Assembly: GCF_036670015.1 (NCBI RefSeq)
Contig: NZ_CP137636.1
Span: 1,342,501 to 1,406,500, forward strand
DNA: 64,000 nucleotides
Origin: Niallia sp. XMNu-256
Lineage (GTDB): Bacteria; Bacillota; Bacilli; Bacillales; Cytobacillaceae
Direction: 5' to 3'
Each line of letters begins with the position of its first letter. Within the stretch, counting starts at the first letter, position 1. The notes beneath the pieces are model-generated. The model was not told the origin of the DNA and searched no databases. It saw only the letters and a program-made list of their open reading frames with translations. This document shows positions 44,662-53,098 of the stretch, piece by piece. The translations under genes and the position numbers were made by a program.

Positions 44662-45600
44662 ATGAAGAAGTTAGAAACGGTTGAGATAAATGGTTCTGAA
44701 CAGTGGATTTATGTTCGAACGAAAAATGAGGATAACCCGATTCTATTATTTTTACATGGAGGGCCGGGAGCAGCACAAATATATTGTGTGGATCGTTATT
44801 TTGAGAAATTAGAAGATGATTTCATTGTGGTTGATTGGGACCAAAGAGGTTCAGGAAAAAGCTACAATAAAAAATTCTCGAAAAGGAATTTGACGATCCA
44901 TCAATATGTTGAAGATATTAAGGTGTTATCTCAACGATTAATCGAACGCTTTAATAAAAAGAAAATCTTCTTAGTTGGCCACTCTTGGGGCACCATTATT
45001 GGACTTTTGGCAGTAGAAAAATATCCAGAGCTATTTCAATATTATATGGGAATCGGCCAGGTCGTTCATATGATAGAGGGAGAAATAAGAGGATATGAAT
45101 TTGCACTTAAACAAGCAAAGTTCCATCATCATCGTTCCAATTATCAAACACTGTTAAGGCTCGGTTCTCCACCTTATTCTTCCCTTTATAAAACAGCCCA
45201 GTTTAGAAAGGTCCTTGACCAATATGGCGGATTCCGTTATCAAAAAACGACGAGTGTATGGGATGACATCAAGGAAATGATAGCGTCTGAGCACTATAGA
45301 GTGATAGATATTTATCGTTGGCTGAAAGGGATTAATGACTTGACGAAACATTTTAGAAACGAAATAGTAAAAATAAACTTAAAAGAGCAAGTAAAAAAAG
45401 TAGAAATCCCTGTTTATTTTGTTATGGGAAAATATGATTACATCACCCCCTGCTCTTTAGCTGAAGAATACATTGACGTAATCGACAGTCCCTATAAAAA
45501 ATTGATTGTGGTCGAAAACACCGCTCATGACGTTCATTTCGAAAAGCCCGAAACATTTAGGGAAATTTGTATGAACATTAAATTCGGGGCGTCCCTGTGA
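44662..45600 (+). CDS. Alpha/beta hydrolase, proline iminopeptidase-like
   Basis: The fold shows FLHGGPGAAQIYC (oxyanion hole, near 30), VDWDQRGSGKS and the nucleophile GHSWGTIIG (about 111). A helical cap of about 120 residues follows, then the Asp in GKYDYITP and the His in AHDVHFEKP. HGGPG is typical of peptidase S33. The ATG at 44662 has GGGGTGGGTG upstream. The last codons and TGA lie in a palindromic repeat. Peptide or ester substrates are possible. Confidence 0.8.
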   Translation: MKKLETVEINGSEQWIYVRTKNEDNPILLFLHGGPGAAQIYCVDRYFEKLEDDFIVVDWDQRGSGKSYNKKFSKRNLTIHQYVEDIKVLSQRLIERFNKKKIFLVGHSWGTIIGLLAVEKYPELFQYYMGIGQVVHMIEGEIRGYEFALKQAKFHHHRSNYQTLLRLGSPPYSSLYKTAQFRKVLDQYGGFRYQKTTSVWDDIKEMIASEHYRVIDIYRWLKGINDLTKHFRNEIVKINLKEQVKKVEIPVYFVMGKYDYITPCSLAEEYIDVIDSPYKKLIVVENTAHDVHFEKPETFREICMNIKFGASL

Positions 45601-45604
45601 CGAC
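45582..45604. repeat. GTCAC-N-GTGAC repeat supplying a stop codon
   Basis: ATTCGGGGCGTCCCTGTGAC has one core change. Read through by the hydrolase gene as FGASL and TGA. Confidence 0.75.
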
Positions 45605-45617
45605 GAATATAAATGGA

Positions 45618-45656
45618 AGAGGCTGTCTTATTGGATTGTTCCAAGGGACAGCCTCT
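45618..45656. terminator. Hairpin between convergent genes
   Basis: AGAGGCTGTC and GACAGCCTCT are perfect 10-bp arms. The hairpin is nearly identical to 12812-12849. There is no T-tract. Confidence 0.6.
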
Positions 45657-45704
45657 GTATAAGTGAATGTAAGGAATGGCCTTTTTCAAGGCTAACATTC
45701 TAGT

Positions 45705-46445
45705 CTAAATTTCAGAGCTTGTTGGGCGAATTACTAACTCACTGACCGCTACATCATCGGGTTGTTCAATAGCAAAGGCAATGGCACGGGCGATATTGTC
45801 TGCTTCGATTGCACCCTGATAAACTTTTTCAAATATTGCTTTAAGGTTTGTGTCTGTAATGGTTTCCGTTAATTCGGTATCGACAGCTCCCGGGGAAACA
45901 ATGGTTGTTCGAATGTTATTTCTAAGCTCTTCTTTTCGAAGGCCTTCCATAATTGCACGTACTGCAAATTTAGTCGCACTATAGACTGAACTTGCCGGCC
46001 ATACACCGTATCCTGCAAGAGATGATAGGGAAATAATGTGGCCTGATTGTTGTTCTCTCATATATGGAAGGACAGCTGCAATTCCGTACAGGACACCCTT
46101 AATATTAACATCAATCATTCTGTCCCACTCATCAATTTTTTTCTTATATAGCTTTGATTGCGGCATGATCCCAGCGTTATTAATCAGTACGTCAATTCTT
46201 CCGTACTCTTTAAGTGCTGCCTCAGCAAGTTCCTCCATTTGAATCGGAGAAGTCACGTCTGTCATTTTATAAATTGCTTGTCCGTTATTTCTATTAATTT
46301 CATTCTGTAATTTTATTAATCGTTCTTCACGCCGGGCAGCCAGCACCACCTTAGCCCCTTTAGATGCAAGATCCTTCGCAACCGCTTCGCCAATTCCACT
46401 AGAGGCTCCAGTAATAATTACAACTTTATTTTGAATCGTAGACAT
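45705..46445 (-). CDS. Short-chain dehydrogenase/reductase
   Basis: This is a classical SDR of 246 residues. The cofactor motif TGASSGIG is near residue 12, NNAG near 88, the catalytic Ser in SLSSLAGYG and YSATK near 155. ARREER after the second strand suggests NADP preference. The SSAVYSATKFAVRAIMEGLRKE block matches the broad YdfG-like group. Its substrate is unknown and it is monocistronic. Confidence 0.88.
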   Translation of the reverse strand: MSTIQNKVVIITGASSGIGEAVAKDLASKGAKVVLAARREERLIKLQNEINRNNGQAIYKMTDVTSPIQMEELAEAALKEYGRIDVLINNAGIMPQSKLYKKKIDEWDRMIDVNIKGVLYGIAAVLPYMREQQSGHIISLSSLAGYGVWPASSVYSATKFAVRAIMEGLRKEELRNNIRTTIVSPGAVDTELTETITDTNLKAIFEKVYQGAIEADNIARAIAFAIEQPDDVAVSELVIRPTSSEI

Positions 46446-46811
46446 TTACACAACCATCCTTATCTGAAATATTTTCTATCACAATAGCCGACTTAAGTTT
46501 CATACCTAAGTGACCAAGGGACAAGAAGTTTTGAAAAAAGATATTTTGATTTTGAAAATAGAAAAAATTAACAACCTTTTATATATTACGGTACAAAGAA
46601 ATGAAGAAAAATGCAAAAGATATGGCATTTGAGAATCATTCGCATGAGGAAACGAGGATGAGTGGATTTCAGATTCGGGTCGTCACTATGAGACACAGGC
46701 TTAAGGTTTATATAACTGTTTAATAAATGAAACTATTTATAGTGTTTTTCGTATTTAACTAGAATTATAATTTTAGAAAAATTACATATTTGTTTTAATA
46801 GGGGATATAAC
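46446..46811. other. Intergenic region with a palindromic-repeat relic
   Basis: It lies between divergent genes. It holds a diverged repeat at 46672-46694 (ATTCGGGTCGTCACTATGAG) and AT-rich promoter-like sequence. No gene seen. Confidence 0.45.
46672..46694. repeat. GTCAC-N-GTGAC repeat, diverged right arm
   Basis: The left part ATTCGGGTCGTCACT is conserved. The right arm reads ATGAGAC instead of GTGACG. Confidence 0.55.
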
Positions 46812-47096
46812 ATGGAAATGGTTACTTCATTAGGGGTATCAGTAATAACGGGACTATTAAGTATTATGGCTTTCTATTATTCATTTTCAAAAAGGGCAGA
46901 AGGATATTACGAGGAAACAAATGAAGGGTTAGATTCCACAGGCTATTTTATCGTTGTCGGTTGGATTTTGATGGGGCTTCACAAGCTATATAAAATAACT
47001 TTCAGAAGTTATCATATATCAGCTCTAAGAATAACGTTGTTTATCTTTGGAACTTTATTTATGGGGATGTGTATCGGTATTTGGTTTTTAATTTAA
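46812..47096 (+). CDS. Small membrane protein, unknown
   Basis: It has 94 residues with a hydrophobic segment at each end (ISVITGLLSIMAFYYSF and TLFIFGTLFMGMCIGIWFLI) and one in the middle. GGGGATATAAC precedes the ATG. No family recognised. Confidence 0.55.
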   Translation: MEMVTSLGVSVITGLLSIMAFYYSFSKRAEGYYEETNEGLDSTGYFIVVGWILMGLHKLYKITFRSYHISALRITLFIFGTLFMGMCIGIWFLI

Positions 47097-47244
47097 TATA
47101 AAGTTGTAATAAAATGCGAAAATGTACACTTTAAGTAACGGGGCCTTTCACATAAAAATTGAGATCGTCCTGTTGACATCATATTTGACGAATGAACGGT
47201 TTAGATAACAAGAATCATTACATAATAATATCGGAGGTGTTGTG

Positions 47245-47667
47245 ATGATTACAGTTAAGAATGCCGAAAGTTATCTTAGAAGCAAAATTGGTGACGATAC
47301 CGATGATATAAATAAGGTTTGGCAAACATTTAAGGCTTTTTGCAAAGAGCCGGTTGAGGGAGAAGAAGATAGAGAAATCCTATTTCAATGTGGCGTTTAT
47401 AATTTTACAGGTGAAGAACTATTTCACCTTGATTTTGTACGTCAGTTTACTGTATATGAAGAAAATGGATATTCTCGAATGGAACAACTTCACTGCGAAT
47501 TTTTATTTAATCCAACAGATGAATTGAGGAAGTTAGAAACTGGAGAATGGTCAATGGATTATGATGATATAGAGGATTTTTTTACTCATATAGAAAACCT
47601 TCAGGAGTTTAAAATCCCTTTAACTTCAAAGCCGATAAAATCAGAGGTCTATCAAGAAGAAGTTTAA
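47245..47667 (+). CDS. Hypothetical 140-residue acidic protein
   Basis: GGAGGTG lies 5 nt before the ATG. It is soluble and strongly acidic. EDREILFQCGVYNFTGEELFHLDFVRQF and EQLHCEFLFNP suggest a beta-sheet domain. Similar to small immunity-like proteins in size and charge, but no family was recognised. Confidence 0.6.
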   Translation: MITVKNAESYLRSKIGDDTDDINKVWQTFKAFCKEPVEGEEDREILFQCGVYNFTGEELFHLDFVRQFTVYEENGYSRMEQLHCEFLFNPTDELRKLETGEWSMDYDDIEDFFTHIENLQEFKIPLTSKPIKSEVYQEEV

Positions 47668-47672
47668 ATCTA

Positions 47673-47698
47673 ATTCGGGTTGTCACTGTGACTCAGAC
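47673..47698. repeat. GTCAC-N-GTGAC palindromic repeat
   Basis: ATTCGGGTTGTCACTGTGAC lies 5 bp after the stop of the 140-residue gene. Confidence 0.75.
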
Positions 47699-47700
47699 AA

Positions 47701-47732
47701 AAATAAAAGCCTAAGTTTGTAGGCTTTTATTT
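47701..47732. terminator. Bidirectional terminator
   Basis: Perfect 12-bp arms AAATAAAAGCCT and AGGCTTTTATTT with an 8-nt loop, between convergent genes. Confidence 0.88.
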
Positions 47733-47749
47733 AGCTGTCTGGGAATGTT

Positions 47750-47929
47750 TTATTGATTGGCACGATTCGAATTTGTATCTTCTGTTACATGAGTAGGATC
47801 TACTTTTTCAGCATTCTCACGTCTCTCTGCATTATGTTGCACAAGTTCAAAAGCAGCTTGATCATCGTTTTGAATACTGTCTAATATACTTTTTTCACTA
47901 TGTACGTTTTTATTATCGTCCCTAGCCAT
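47750..47929 (-). CDS. Small hydrophilic protein, unknown
   Basis: It has 59 residues (MARDDNKNVHSEKSILDSIQ...) starting at an ATG with a strong AGGAGGTG site. It is acidic, helical and rich in Asn, Asp and Glu, with no membrane segment. The clean signals on both sides (strong site, terminator) mark it as real. It resembles small sporulation-associated proteins, but no family is recognised. Confidence 0.6.
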   Translation of the reverse strand: MARDDNKNVHSEKSILDSIQNDDQAAFELVQHNAERRENAEKVDPTHVTEDTNSNRANQ

Positions 47930-48040
47930 AGAATTTCACCTCCTGACCAGCAATAGGATATGTACTCTGTCATTATTTATTCAAACTGTATTCTCTCGCT
48001 TACTTTTTCATAATTATCCTTTTAAAAGGAAGTGATTGTA

Positions 48041-48445
48041 ATGAAGTATCAATATAAAGATTTCAATATGGAATTAAAGGAAAAGATTAAAAGGATGGAA
48101 TCGGTATTAAAAGAACATGTTGAAAGACGATTACAAGAAAATAAATCTGTTTTCGCTGAGAAAAACTTAGATTTGGATGCTGGTTTTGATCAAGAAGGCG
48201 ATGATCCTTTTAAGCCTGGATACCGTTCTTCTGTTTCAGTAGGGGTTACTGATAAAAGCAGCGGGGAGATGATTGATTTTTATATGATTAAAATATGGGT
48301 ATGCGAACGTTCCTTATTTGGTATGCCGATTTCAAAACCCATCCCTGGAAGCAAGATTATCGGTGAATTGCTTGATGAATCAGTGGAGGAAGTAAAAGAG
48401 GAATTACAGGATTATATTGAAGAAGTCTTAAATGCTGGAATTTGA
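48041..48445 (+). CDS. Hypothetical 134-residue protein
   Basis: AAAGGAAGTG precedes the ATG at 48041. A helical N-terminus (MELKEKIKRMESVLKEHVERRL) is followed by a beta region with SVSVGVTDKSSGEMIDFYMIKIWVCERSLFGMP. No family recognised. It is in a run of small same-strand genes. Confidence 0.6.
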   Translation: MKYQYKDFNMELKEKIKRMESVLKEHVERRLQENKSVFAEKNLDLDAGFDQEGDDPFKPGYRSSVSVGVTDKSSGEMIDFYMIKIWVCERSLFGMPISKPIPGSKIIGELLDESVEEVKEELQDYIEEVLNAGI

Positions 48446-48555
48446 AAGTTCATCTTTTTACGGGCAATGGTAAAAGTAGGGGCTGTACGGTTTAACTTTT
48501 TACAATATAAAAGGAGATTTTGACGAAAAAGCTGTTTCAGGGAGGTACTAATTGA

Positions 48556-48897
48556 ATGCGTTGTTTTTGTGAACAAAAAGAAACCTATAAATTAAAGGTT
48601 GAAGGGGATGTTGGGACAGATCCTTTTTGGTGTAATCAATGCAGTTGTAACTTTGAATTAGAAGATATCCCGATTTCAAATGGTTTGAAAAGCGAATTAA
48701 CGGAATGGGCAAATAAATATGGGCAATGGATCGATTGGGATCAAGATCAATTAATACCAAATGGAATAGAATTGGAAGAAGAACATAATAAACAAGGTGC
48801 TAAATTAACAGAAAAAGTACAAAAAGAACTTAGAGGGAAATATACTCTAACATTTTCAACTTCAACAATGGCAAGAATGTATGCAAATAAGAAATAG
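48556..48897 (+). CDS. Hypothetical protein with zinc-ribbon-like cysteines
   Basis: The N-terminus has CFC and FWCNQCSCNF, a possible four-cysteine zinc site, followed by a helical part (LEEEHNKQGAKLTEKVQKELRGKY). It has 113 residues and a GGGAGG site upstream. Function unknown. Confidence 0.6.
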   Translation: MRCFCEQKETYKLKVEGDVGTDPFWCNQCSCNFELEDIPISNGLKSELTEWANKYGQWIDWDQDQLIPNGIELEEEHNKQGAKLTEKVQKELRGKYTLTFSTSTMARMYANKK

Positions 48898-49036
48898 TTC
48901 AACTAGAATAAATGGTGCTCGTGCCGTTGGTGAAACGCATATCTTACCCTCGGACAAATAAGACGCATGTGAGCGTTTTGAAATAGAGCGGACACTTTTT
49001 ACTCTATTAATCTATGTTTGAAGAGGGGGGAGAAAC

Positions 49037-49291
49037 GTGAAAGGATTAGCTACGATTTTAATGACATTTTATTTATTCGTTACAGTATTTTGGATAGCAA
49101 ATTCACCGTATTTATTTTCATACGGAGGCATAATGATTTGGATGATCTCGATTGTGTTAGGGTTTATCGTATATAAAAAAATGACAGGAAGAAACATGAT
49201 TAGGAACCTGATGTTGTACTCCAATTCCTTTATGTTGTTTTTGCTTATCGTAACAGGTTTGATCCACTGGACTGTAACTTCAATGCCATAA
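49037..49291 (+). CDS. Small three-segment membrane protein
   Basis: It has 84 residues with hydrophobic segments at about 3-20, 28-48 and 60-80, after an AGAGGGGGG site. No family recognised. Confidence 0.55.
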   Translation: MKGLATILMTFYLFVTVFWIANSPYLFSYGGIMIWMISIVLGFIVYKKMTGRNMIRNLMLYSNSFMLFLLIVTGLIHWTVTSMP

Positions 49292-49301
49292 TCTCATTCT
49301 A

Positions 49302-49327
49302 ATTCGGGTTGTCACTGTGACGCGGGC
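49302..49327. repeat. GTCAC-N-GTGAC palindromic repeat
   Basis: ATTCGGGTTGTCACTGTGAC lies 10 bp after the small membrane gene. Confidence 0.75.
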
Positions 49328-49337
49328 CTAAAAATCT

Positions 49338-49374
49338 GCCCCTTTATTAGCCAGATTAATCTGTCTAAAGGGGC
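49338..49374 (-). terminator. Terminator of the DUF1659-DUF2922-YvrJ operon
   Basis: GCCCCTTTA and TAAAGGGGC form 9-bp arms between the convergent genes. Confidence 0.75.
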
Positions 49375-49388
49375 GAATATACTGTTAC

Positions 49389-49526
49389 TTATTCCTTTAT
49401 GCGTTCAGGCAAGCTTTGAATCGATTGGACGACCACATCCAGTTTTGCTTCAATCCGATAGAGCAAATAAAGGGTGACGGCAATCGGGAAACCGACTTCG
49501 CTGATCACAGGAATTAGTTGATCCAA
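49389..49526 (-). CDS. yvrJ: YvrJ family protein
   Basis: It has 45 residues: MDQLIPVISEVGFPIAVTLY, then LLYRIEAKLDVVVQSIQSL. A single membrane segment with a helical tail is the hallmark of the YvrJ family. It starts at TTG with GAGGTG 6 nt upstream. It is the third gene of a three-gene unit. Confidence 0.85.
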   Translation of the reverse strand: MDQLIPVISEVGFPIAVTLYLLYRIEAKLDVVVQSIQSLPERIKE

Positions 49527-49591
49527 TAAAAACACCTCATTTTTCATGCATTATAGAAAGAGACTGCCAAGGAGCGAGCAGCCTTATAAAG

Positions 49592-49810
49592 TTAAACTAA
49601 TTCATATTCAGTCACATTATGCTCAACAAGACGGGCTTCTTTCGGGCTTATTAACGTTCCGGATTGTCCACCAAAGATAGTAGCGGCAATAATTGTTTCC
49701 ATGACACTCTTCACTTTAACGGGATCAATCGGTTCAATTGGATTATCCACCGTTAATTTCGTTACCTTGCCAAGACTACTATTAAAATGCAATTCAATTG
49801 TTTTCGCCAT
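49592..49810 (-). CDS. DUF2922 family protein
   Basis: It has 72 residues. AKTIELHFNSSLGKVTKLTVDNP and VKSVMETIIAATIF fit the DUF2922 family, which occurs with DUF1659 in Firmicutes. The ATG at 49810 has AAAGGATG upstream. Function unknown. Confidence 0.85.
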   Translation of the reverse strand: MAKTIELHFNSSLGKVTKLTVDNPIEPIDPVKVKSVMETIIAATIFGGQSGTLISPKEARLVEHNVTEYELV

Positions 49811-49864
49811 TACATTCATCCTTTCCTATTATAAAGTCAGGTAAATGCGCCTTACTGAATGAAA

Positions 49865-50080
49865 TTAAATCACTTCATGAAGTTCGCTCTGCTGGATCCC
49901 GCTTAGTGGATCGTTCGACAAGGAAGCTAAGGCTTGTGCCACTTGCTGCAGCTGATTCGCTGTTACCCCTTCTACGATATTGCCATACGACTTCGCTTTG
50001 TAAATCGGTTTTCCACCCTCACCAATCCCTGTTTCATAAACCAACCGTAACTTTGAATCCATCGCCACCAAAATTGCCAT
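49865..50080 (-). CDS. DUF1659 family protein
   Basis: It has 71 residues: SKLRLVYETGIGEGGKPIYKAKSYGNI and ANQLQQVAQALASLSNDPL fit DUF1659. It is the first gene of the DUF1659-DUF2922-YvrJ unit, divergent from an XRE regulator. Function unknown. Confidence 0.85.
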   Translation of the reverse strand: MAILVAMDSKLRLVYETGIGEGGKPIYKAKSYGNIVEGVTANQLQQVAQALASLSNDPLSGIQQSELHEVI

Positions 50081-50220
50081 TCTTCATCCTCTCCTTTCAT
50101 GATTGTTATACTGATAAAAGGGAGAATTGTGCACCATCACTTTTTAAAATGGTGAATGGCATGATTAAAAATCGACAGCATAAAATGTCTATGGATAAAA
50201 TATGGGGAGGAGGATGCAAG

Positions 50221-50484
50221 ATGTCGCGAAATATTGGGCCGAAGAGACTTAAAAAATACCGTATAGAAAAAGGAATTTCTATCTATGATTTAGCAGAAAT
50301 TGTCAGGGCTGATCCTTCTACTATCTCATACTGGGAAAATGGGAAGAAATATCCTAGACATGAAAAAATCATTGCTCTAGAAGATTACTTCGAAAGACAT
50401 TATCGTGATTTATTTACAGACCTAACGGATCATGAAATTAAAGTCCTAGAAAATCTTGAAAAACTAAAAAGGCTTAATAAATGA
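50221..50484 (+). CDS. XRE-family helix-turn-helix regulator
   Basis: It has 87 residues with a five-helix HTH_3 domain: RLKKYRIEKGISIYDLAEIVRADPSTISYWENGKKYP. The ATG at 50221 has AGGAGG 7 nt upstream. A longer open frame to the left runs antisense to DUF1659 and is not coding. It is divergent from the DUF1659 unit and could regulate it (inference). Confidence 0.88.
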   Translation: MSRNIGPKRLKKYRIEKGISIYDLAEIVRADPSTISYWENGKKYPRHEKIIALEDYFERHYRDLFTDLTDHEIKVLENLEKLKRLNK

Positions 50485-50851
50485 ACAGGCAAGGTCAATG
50501 GTTTTAGAAAACTCTTTTGGAATAGAAAAGTGGGAAAATAAATAAATATTAAATCAATAGATTAATTTGCAATATTTTAGTCTGTTTTTTGTTGTTTACT
50601 AAATACTTTTATATAAATTCGTTTAAATTAGTACAAAATCAGCAAATGAATGAAGTTGGATAATAACTTTGGTCTTTCTCGATTAAAATGCTAATTCTAC
50701 GGTTAAAAATAATAGATTAAACATCAACGAAATAGTTTAAGATAGTTGAAGGATTCACTTGGAAAATACTGTATAATAATGAAACCATAGGTAATGGAAC
50801 TAATAGGTTAATTTAGTAAAAGGTAAACGTTATAAAAAAGGGGATTGATCT
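50485..50851. other. Intergenic region, promoter only
   Basis: A TATAAT at 50772-50777 lies 80 bp before the next gene. Nothing else was recognised in this AT-rich stretch. Confidence 0.45.
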
Positions 50852-51229
50852 ATGAAGAGCAAGATTGTACTTGTTTTATTAATAATAAGTTTAGGATTAA
50901 ATATATATTTATTCGGAAAACAAACGATTGAACAAGCTTATGAGCCTTCCGCAGAGGAAAAGGTTATTTTAAGTGAAATGGTCCAAAAAACAGTAGAGAG
51001 TGATGATTATAAAAAGCTAGCTAAAAAAGAGAATATCATCGCTATTGATTCAAATATGGATAAAAATAAAGGTGGTGCATTCCCTTACTACTTTGGAGTA
51101 AGTGTCCGCACTGATAAGCAGACCTACATTTTTTCTTGTAACAATGACCAATGTTCTCAAATGGAAAATGAAGAATGGACATACTCTATTTATAGAGATG
51201 AAAACCCACGGCTTCCATTTGATAAATAG
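50852..51229 (+). CDS. Membrane-anchored or secreted hypothetical protein
   Basis: It has 125 residues. An N-terminal hydrophobic helix (KIVLVLLIISLGLNIYLFG) anchors a soluble domain with CNNDQC, which could form a disulfide. AAAGGGG precedes the ATG. No family recognised. Confidence 0.6.
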   Translation: MKSKIVLVLLIISLGLNIYLFGKQTIEQAYEPSAEEKVILSEMVQKTVESDDYKKLAKKENIIAIDSNMDKNKGGAFPYYFGVSVRTDKQTYIFSCNNDQCSQMENEEWTYSIYRDENPRLPFDK

Positions 51230-51353
51230 AGAAAAACAAACAGTATTTTAGCTAGAAACGAAGCTCGTTCGTGGGAGAAGATTGTTGAGGAGAATGGTTT
51301 AATTCGTAACCAGAATTTAACAATATGATCTAATAGGTATTCATTTAATAATG

Positions 51354-51390
51354 ATAAAGAGCACAAACCATATGCTCTTTATTTGTTATT
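51354..51390 (+). terminator. Intrinsic terminator
   Basis: ATAAAGAGCA and TGCTCTTTAT form 10-bp arms followed by T-rich sequence. Confidence 0.75.
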
Positions 51391-51606
51391 TTATGGTGCC
51401 AGTTTAGATGGTAATTTTGATGCGGCTTTATAAAACTGGTTTCCCTCTAAAACAGAACCTGTGAGTAGTATTTTGTTCTTTATTTTTTAAGGCAAATGAT
51501 TATAATGGAAAAACGAAGAATTAATAGATAATAGGGAAGATAAAAACAATAATCATAGAGTTGATTTGAATCACAGTTTACATGTATGATTTATAATAAA
51601 ATACGC

Positions 51607-51672
51607 ATATCAAGGGAAGTCACTCTAATAGAGAGATGTGGTGAATCCCTCTTTGTTAGAAAGGTTTTTTTT
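51607..51672 (+). promoter_or_regulatory. Structured leader of metN
   Basis: AAGGGA...TCCCT encloses a CTCT-AAT-AGAG hairpin, and CTTT-GTTAG-AAAGG can pair with the ribosome site just before the ATG at 51673. It lacks the landmarks of the SAM-I riboswitch or a T-box. It may control translation, but no known class is recognised. Confidence 0.35.
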
Positions 51673-52422
51673 ATGATCAAATTAACTCGTGTTTCGAAAA
51701 GTTTCTCGCAGTTTCAGGCGATTAAATCGGTCACATTGACCATTCATAAGGGAGAAATCCATGGCATTATTGGGGCTAGTGGAGCGGGTAAATCAACCTT
51801 GCTGCGGTTAATGAATTTGTTAGAATTCCCTGATGAAGGGAAAGTCGAAGTAAATGGTCAAACATTAACAGCACTAAATAATAAGGCGCTTCGGGAAGCA
51901 AGAAAATCAATGGGGATGATTTTTCAACATTTTAATCTCGTAGCGAATAAAACCGTGTATGACAATGTCGTTGTACCGTTAGAACTAACTCATTTTCCAA
52001 AGAATGAGCGTAGGGAACGTGTGATGGAGTGTCTTCAATTTGTTGGGTTAGAAAGTTATATAGATAAATATCCTGCGCAATTAAGTGGAGGACAAAAGCA
52101 GCGTGTAGCCATCGCAAGGGCATTAGCAAACCAACCGAAAGTTTTGTTATGTGATGAACCGACTTCTTCACTTGATCCTCATACTACGAGTGATATTTTA
52201 CGGGTTTTGGAAAATATTAATAAAAGTCTTGGCGTTACCATTGTCATGGTTAGTCATGAAATGGACGTGATTTCAAGTATTTGTAATCGAGTTACGGTCA
52301 TGGCGGATGGAGAAATCTATGACACGGTGTCCATTGATCCGAAAGGGATTACGACTAAAGATCCTCGTCCACAATACTTTATAGAACAACTGACAAAGGC
52401 TGGTGAGATGGACCATGCTTGA
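51673..52422 (+). CDS. metN: Methionine ABC transporter ATPase MetN, without NIL domain
   Basis: This ATPase belongs to a D-methionine/methionine importer. Walker A is GASGAGKST, the signature LSGGQKQRVAIARAL, Walker B LLCDEPTSSLD and the H-loop VSHE. The usual MetN is about 340 residues with a C-terminal NIL/ACT domain that senses methionine; this one stops at 249, just after the nucleotide-binding domain. The ATG at 51673 has AAAGG 8 nt upstream. It overlaps metI by 8 bp. Confidence 0.88.
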   Translation: MIKLTRVSKSFSQFQAIKSVTLTIHKGEIHGIIGASGAGKSTLLRLMNLLEFPDEGKVEVNGQTLTALNNKALREARKSMGMIFQHFNLVANKTVYDNVVVPLELTHFPKNERRERVMECLQFVGLESYIDKYPAQLSGGQKQRVAIARALANQPKVLLCDEPTSSLDPHTTSDILRVLENINKSLGVTIVMVSHEMDVISSICNRVTVMADGEIYDTVSIDPKGITTKDPRPQYFIEQLTKAGEMDHA

Positions 52423-53077
52423 TGTTTTAGTTCAATATGAAGCTGAAATTTGGCGGTCTATTGGAGAAACCTTTGTTATGGTCGGTGTATCGATATTAGC
52501 CGCGGTTGTAATTGGAATTCCTGTTGGGACGTTGCTTTATCTTTATCGAAAAGGGAATATGCTCGAGAATCGGTATGTTTTCTCGACACTCAATTTATTA
52601 GTCAATATTATCCGTTCTTTCCCGTTCCTATTATTAGTAGTTTTTTTAATCCCATTTACTAGACTCGTCATTGGTACTGCGATTGGTACAACGGCTGCAA
52701 CTATTCCGATGTCGATCATCGCGATTGCGCATTATTCGCGACTCGTTGAGCAATCGTTATTGGACGTCCCAAAAGGGGTGACAGAGGCGGCGATTTCAAT
52801 GGGGGCTTCTGTTAAGGAAGTGATGTTCAAATTCGTTTATGTTGAAGCTCGTTCTGGACTCGTCCTCGGGTTAACAACGTCCATCATTAGCTTTATATCG
52901 TATTCAACCATCATGGGAGTGGTTGGAGGCGGGGGTATTGGAGATTTTGCCATTCGGTATGGGTATCAACAATTTAAAACAGATTTAATGATCTATGTGA
53001 TTATCATCATGATCATTCTTGTACAGCTCATTCAATTTATTGGAACCACGGTATCAAGAGTGATTGATAAAAGATAG
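52415..53077 (+). CDS. metI: Methionine ABC transporter permease MetI
   Basis: Membrane subunit of the importer, 220 residues with five hydrophobic segments. The ATPase-contact loop is GVTEAAISMGASVKEVMFKFVYVEARSGLVLG, a close match to MetI. The ATG at 52415 has GGTGAG 7 nt upstream and lies inside the metN end. Confidence 0.92.
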   Translation: MLDVLVQYEAEIWRSIGETFVMVGVSILAAVVIGIPVGTLLYLYRKGNMLENRYVFSTLNLLVNIIRSFPFLLLVVFLIPFTRLVIGTAIGTTAATIPMSIIAIAHYSRLVEQSLLDVPKGVTEAAISMGASVKEVMFKFVYVEARSGLVLGLTTSIISFISYSTIMGVVGGGGIGDFAIRYGYQQFKTDLMIYVIIIMIILVQLIQFIGTTVSRVIDKR

Positions 53078-53098
53078 AACCATCTTAGGAGGAAAATG

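Larger units (their letters stand above)
51230..51672. other. Region upstream of metN
   Basis: It holds a terminator (51354-51390) and the metN leader (51607-51672). A coding-like fragment at 51245-51330 (NEARSWEKIVEENGL) has no start and may be a relic. Confidence 0.45.

Noticed and set aside
49798-50220. Long N-terminal extension of the XRE regulator
   Set aside because: It is antisense to DUF1659, has low-complexity composition, and a strong AGGAGG site supports the ATG at 50221.
51245-51330. Coding-like fragment NEARSWEKIVEENGL
   Set aside because: No start codon or ribosome site and too short for assignment; may be a relic but evidence is thin.
51590-51672. SAM-I riboswitch or T-box before the methionine transporter
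   Set aside because: None of the S-box landmarks nor the T-box sequence are present; only unclassified local hairpins are seen.
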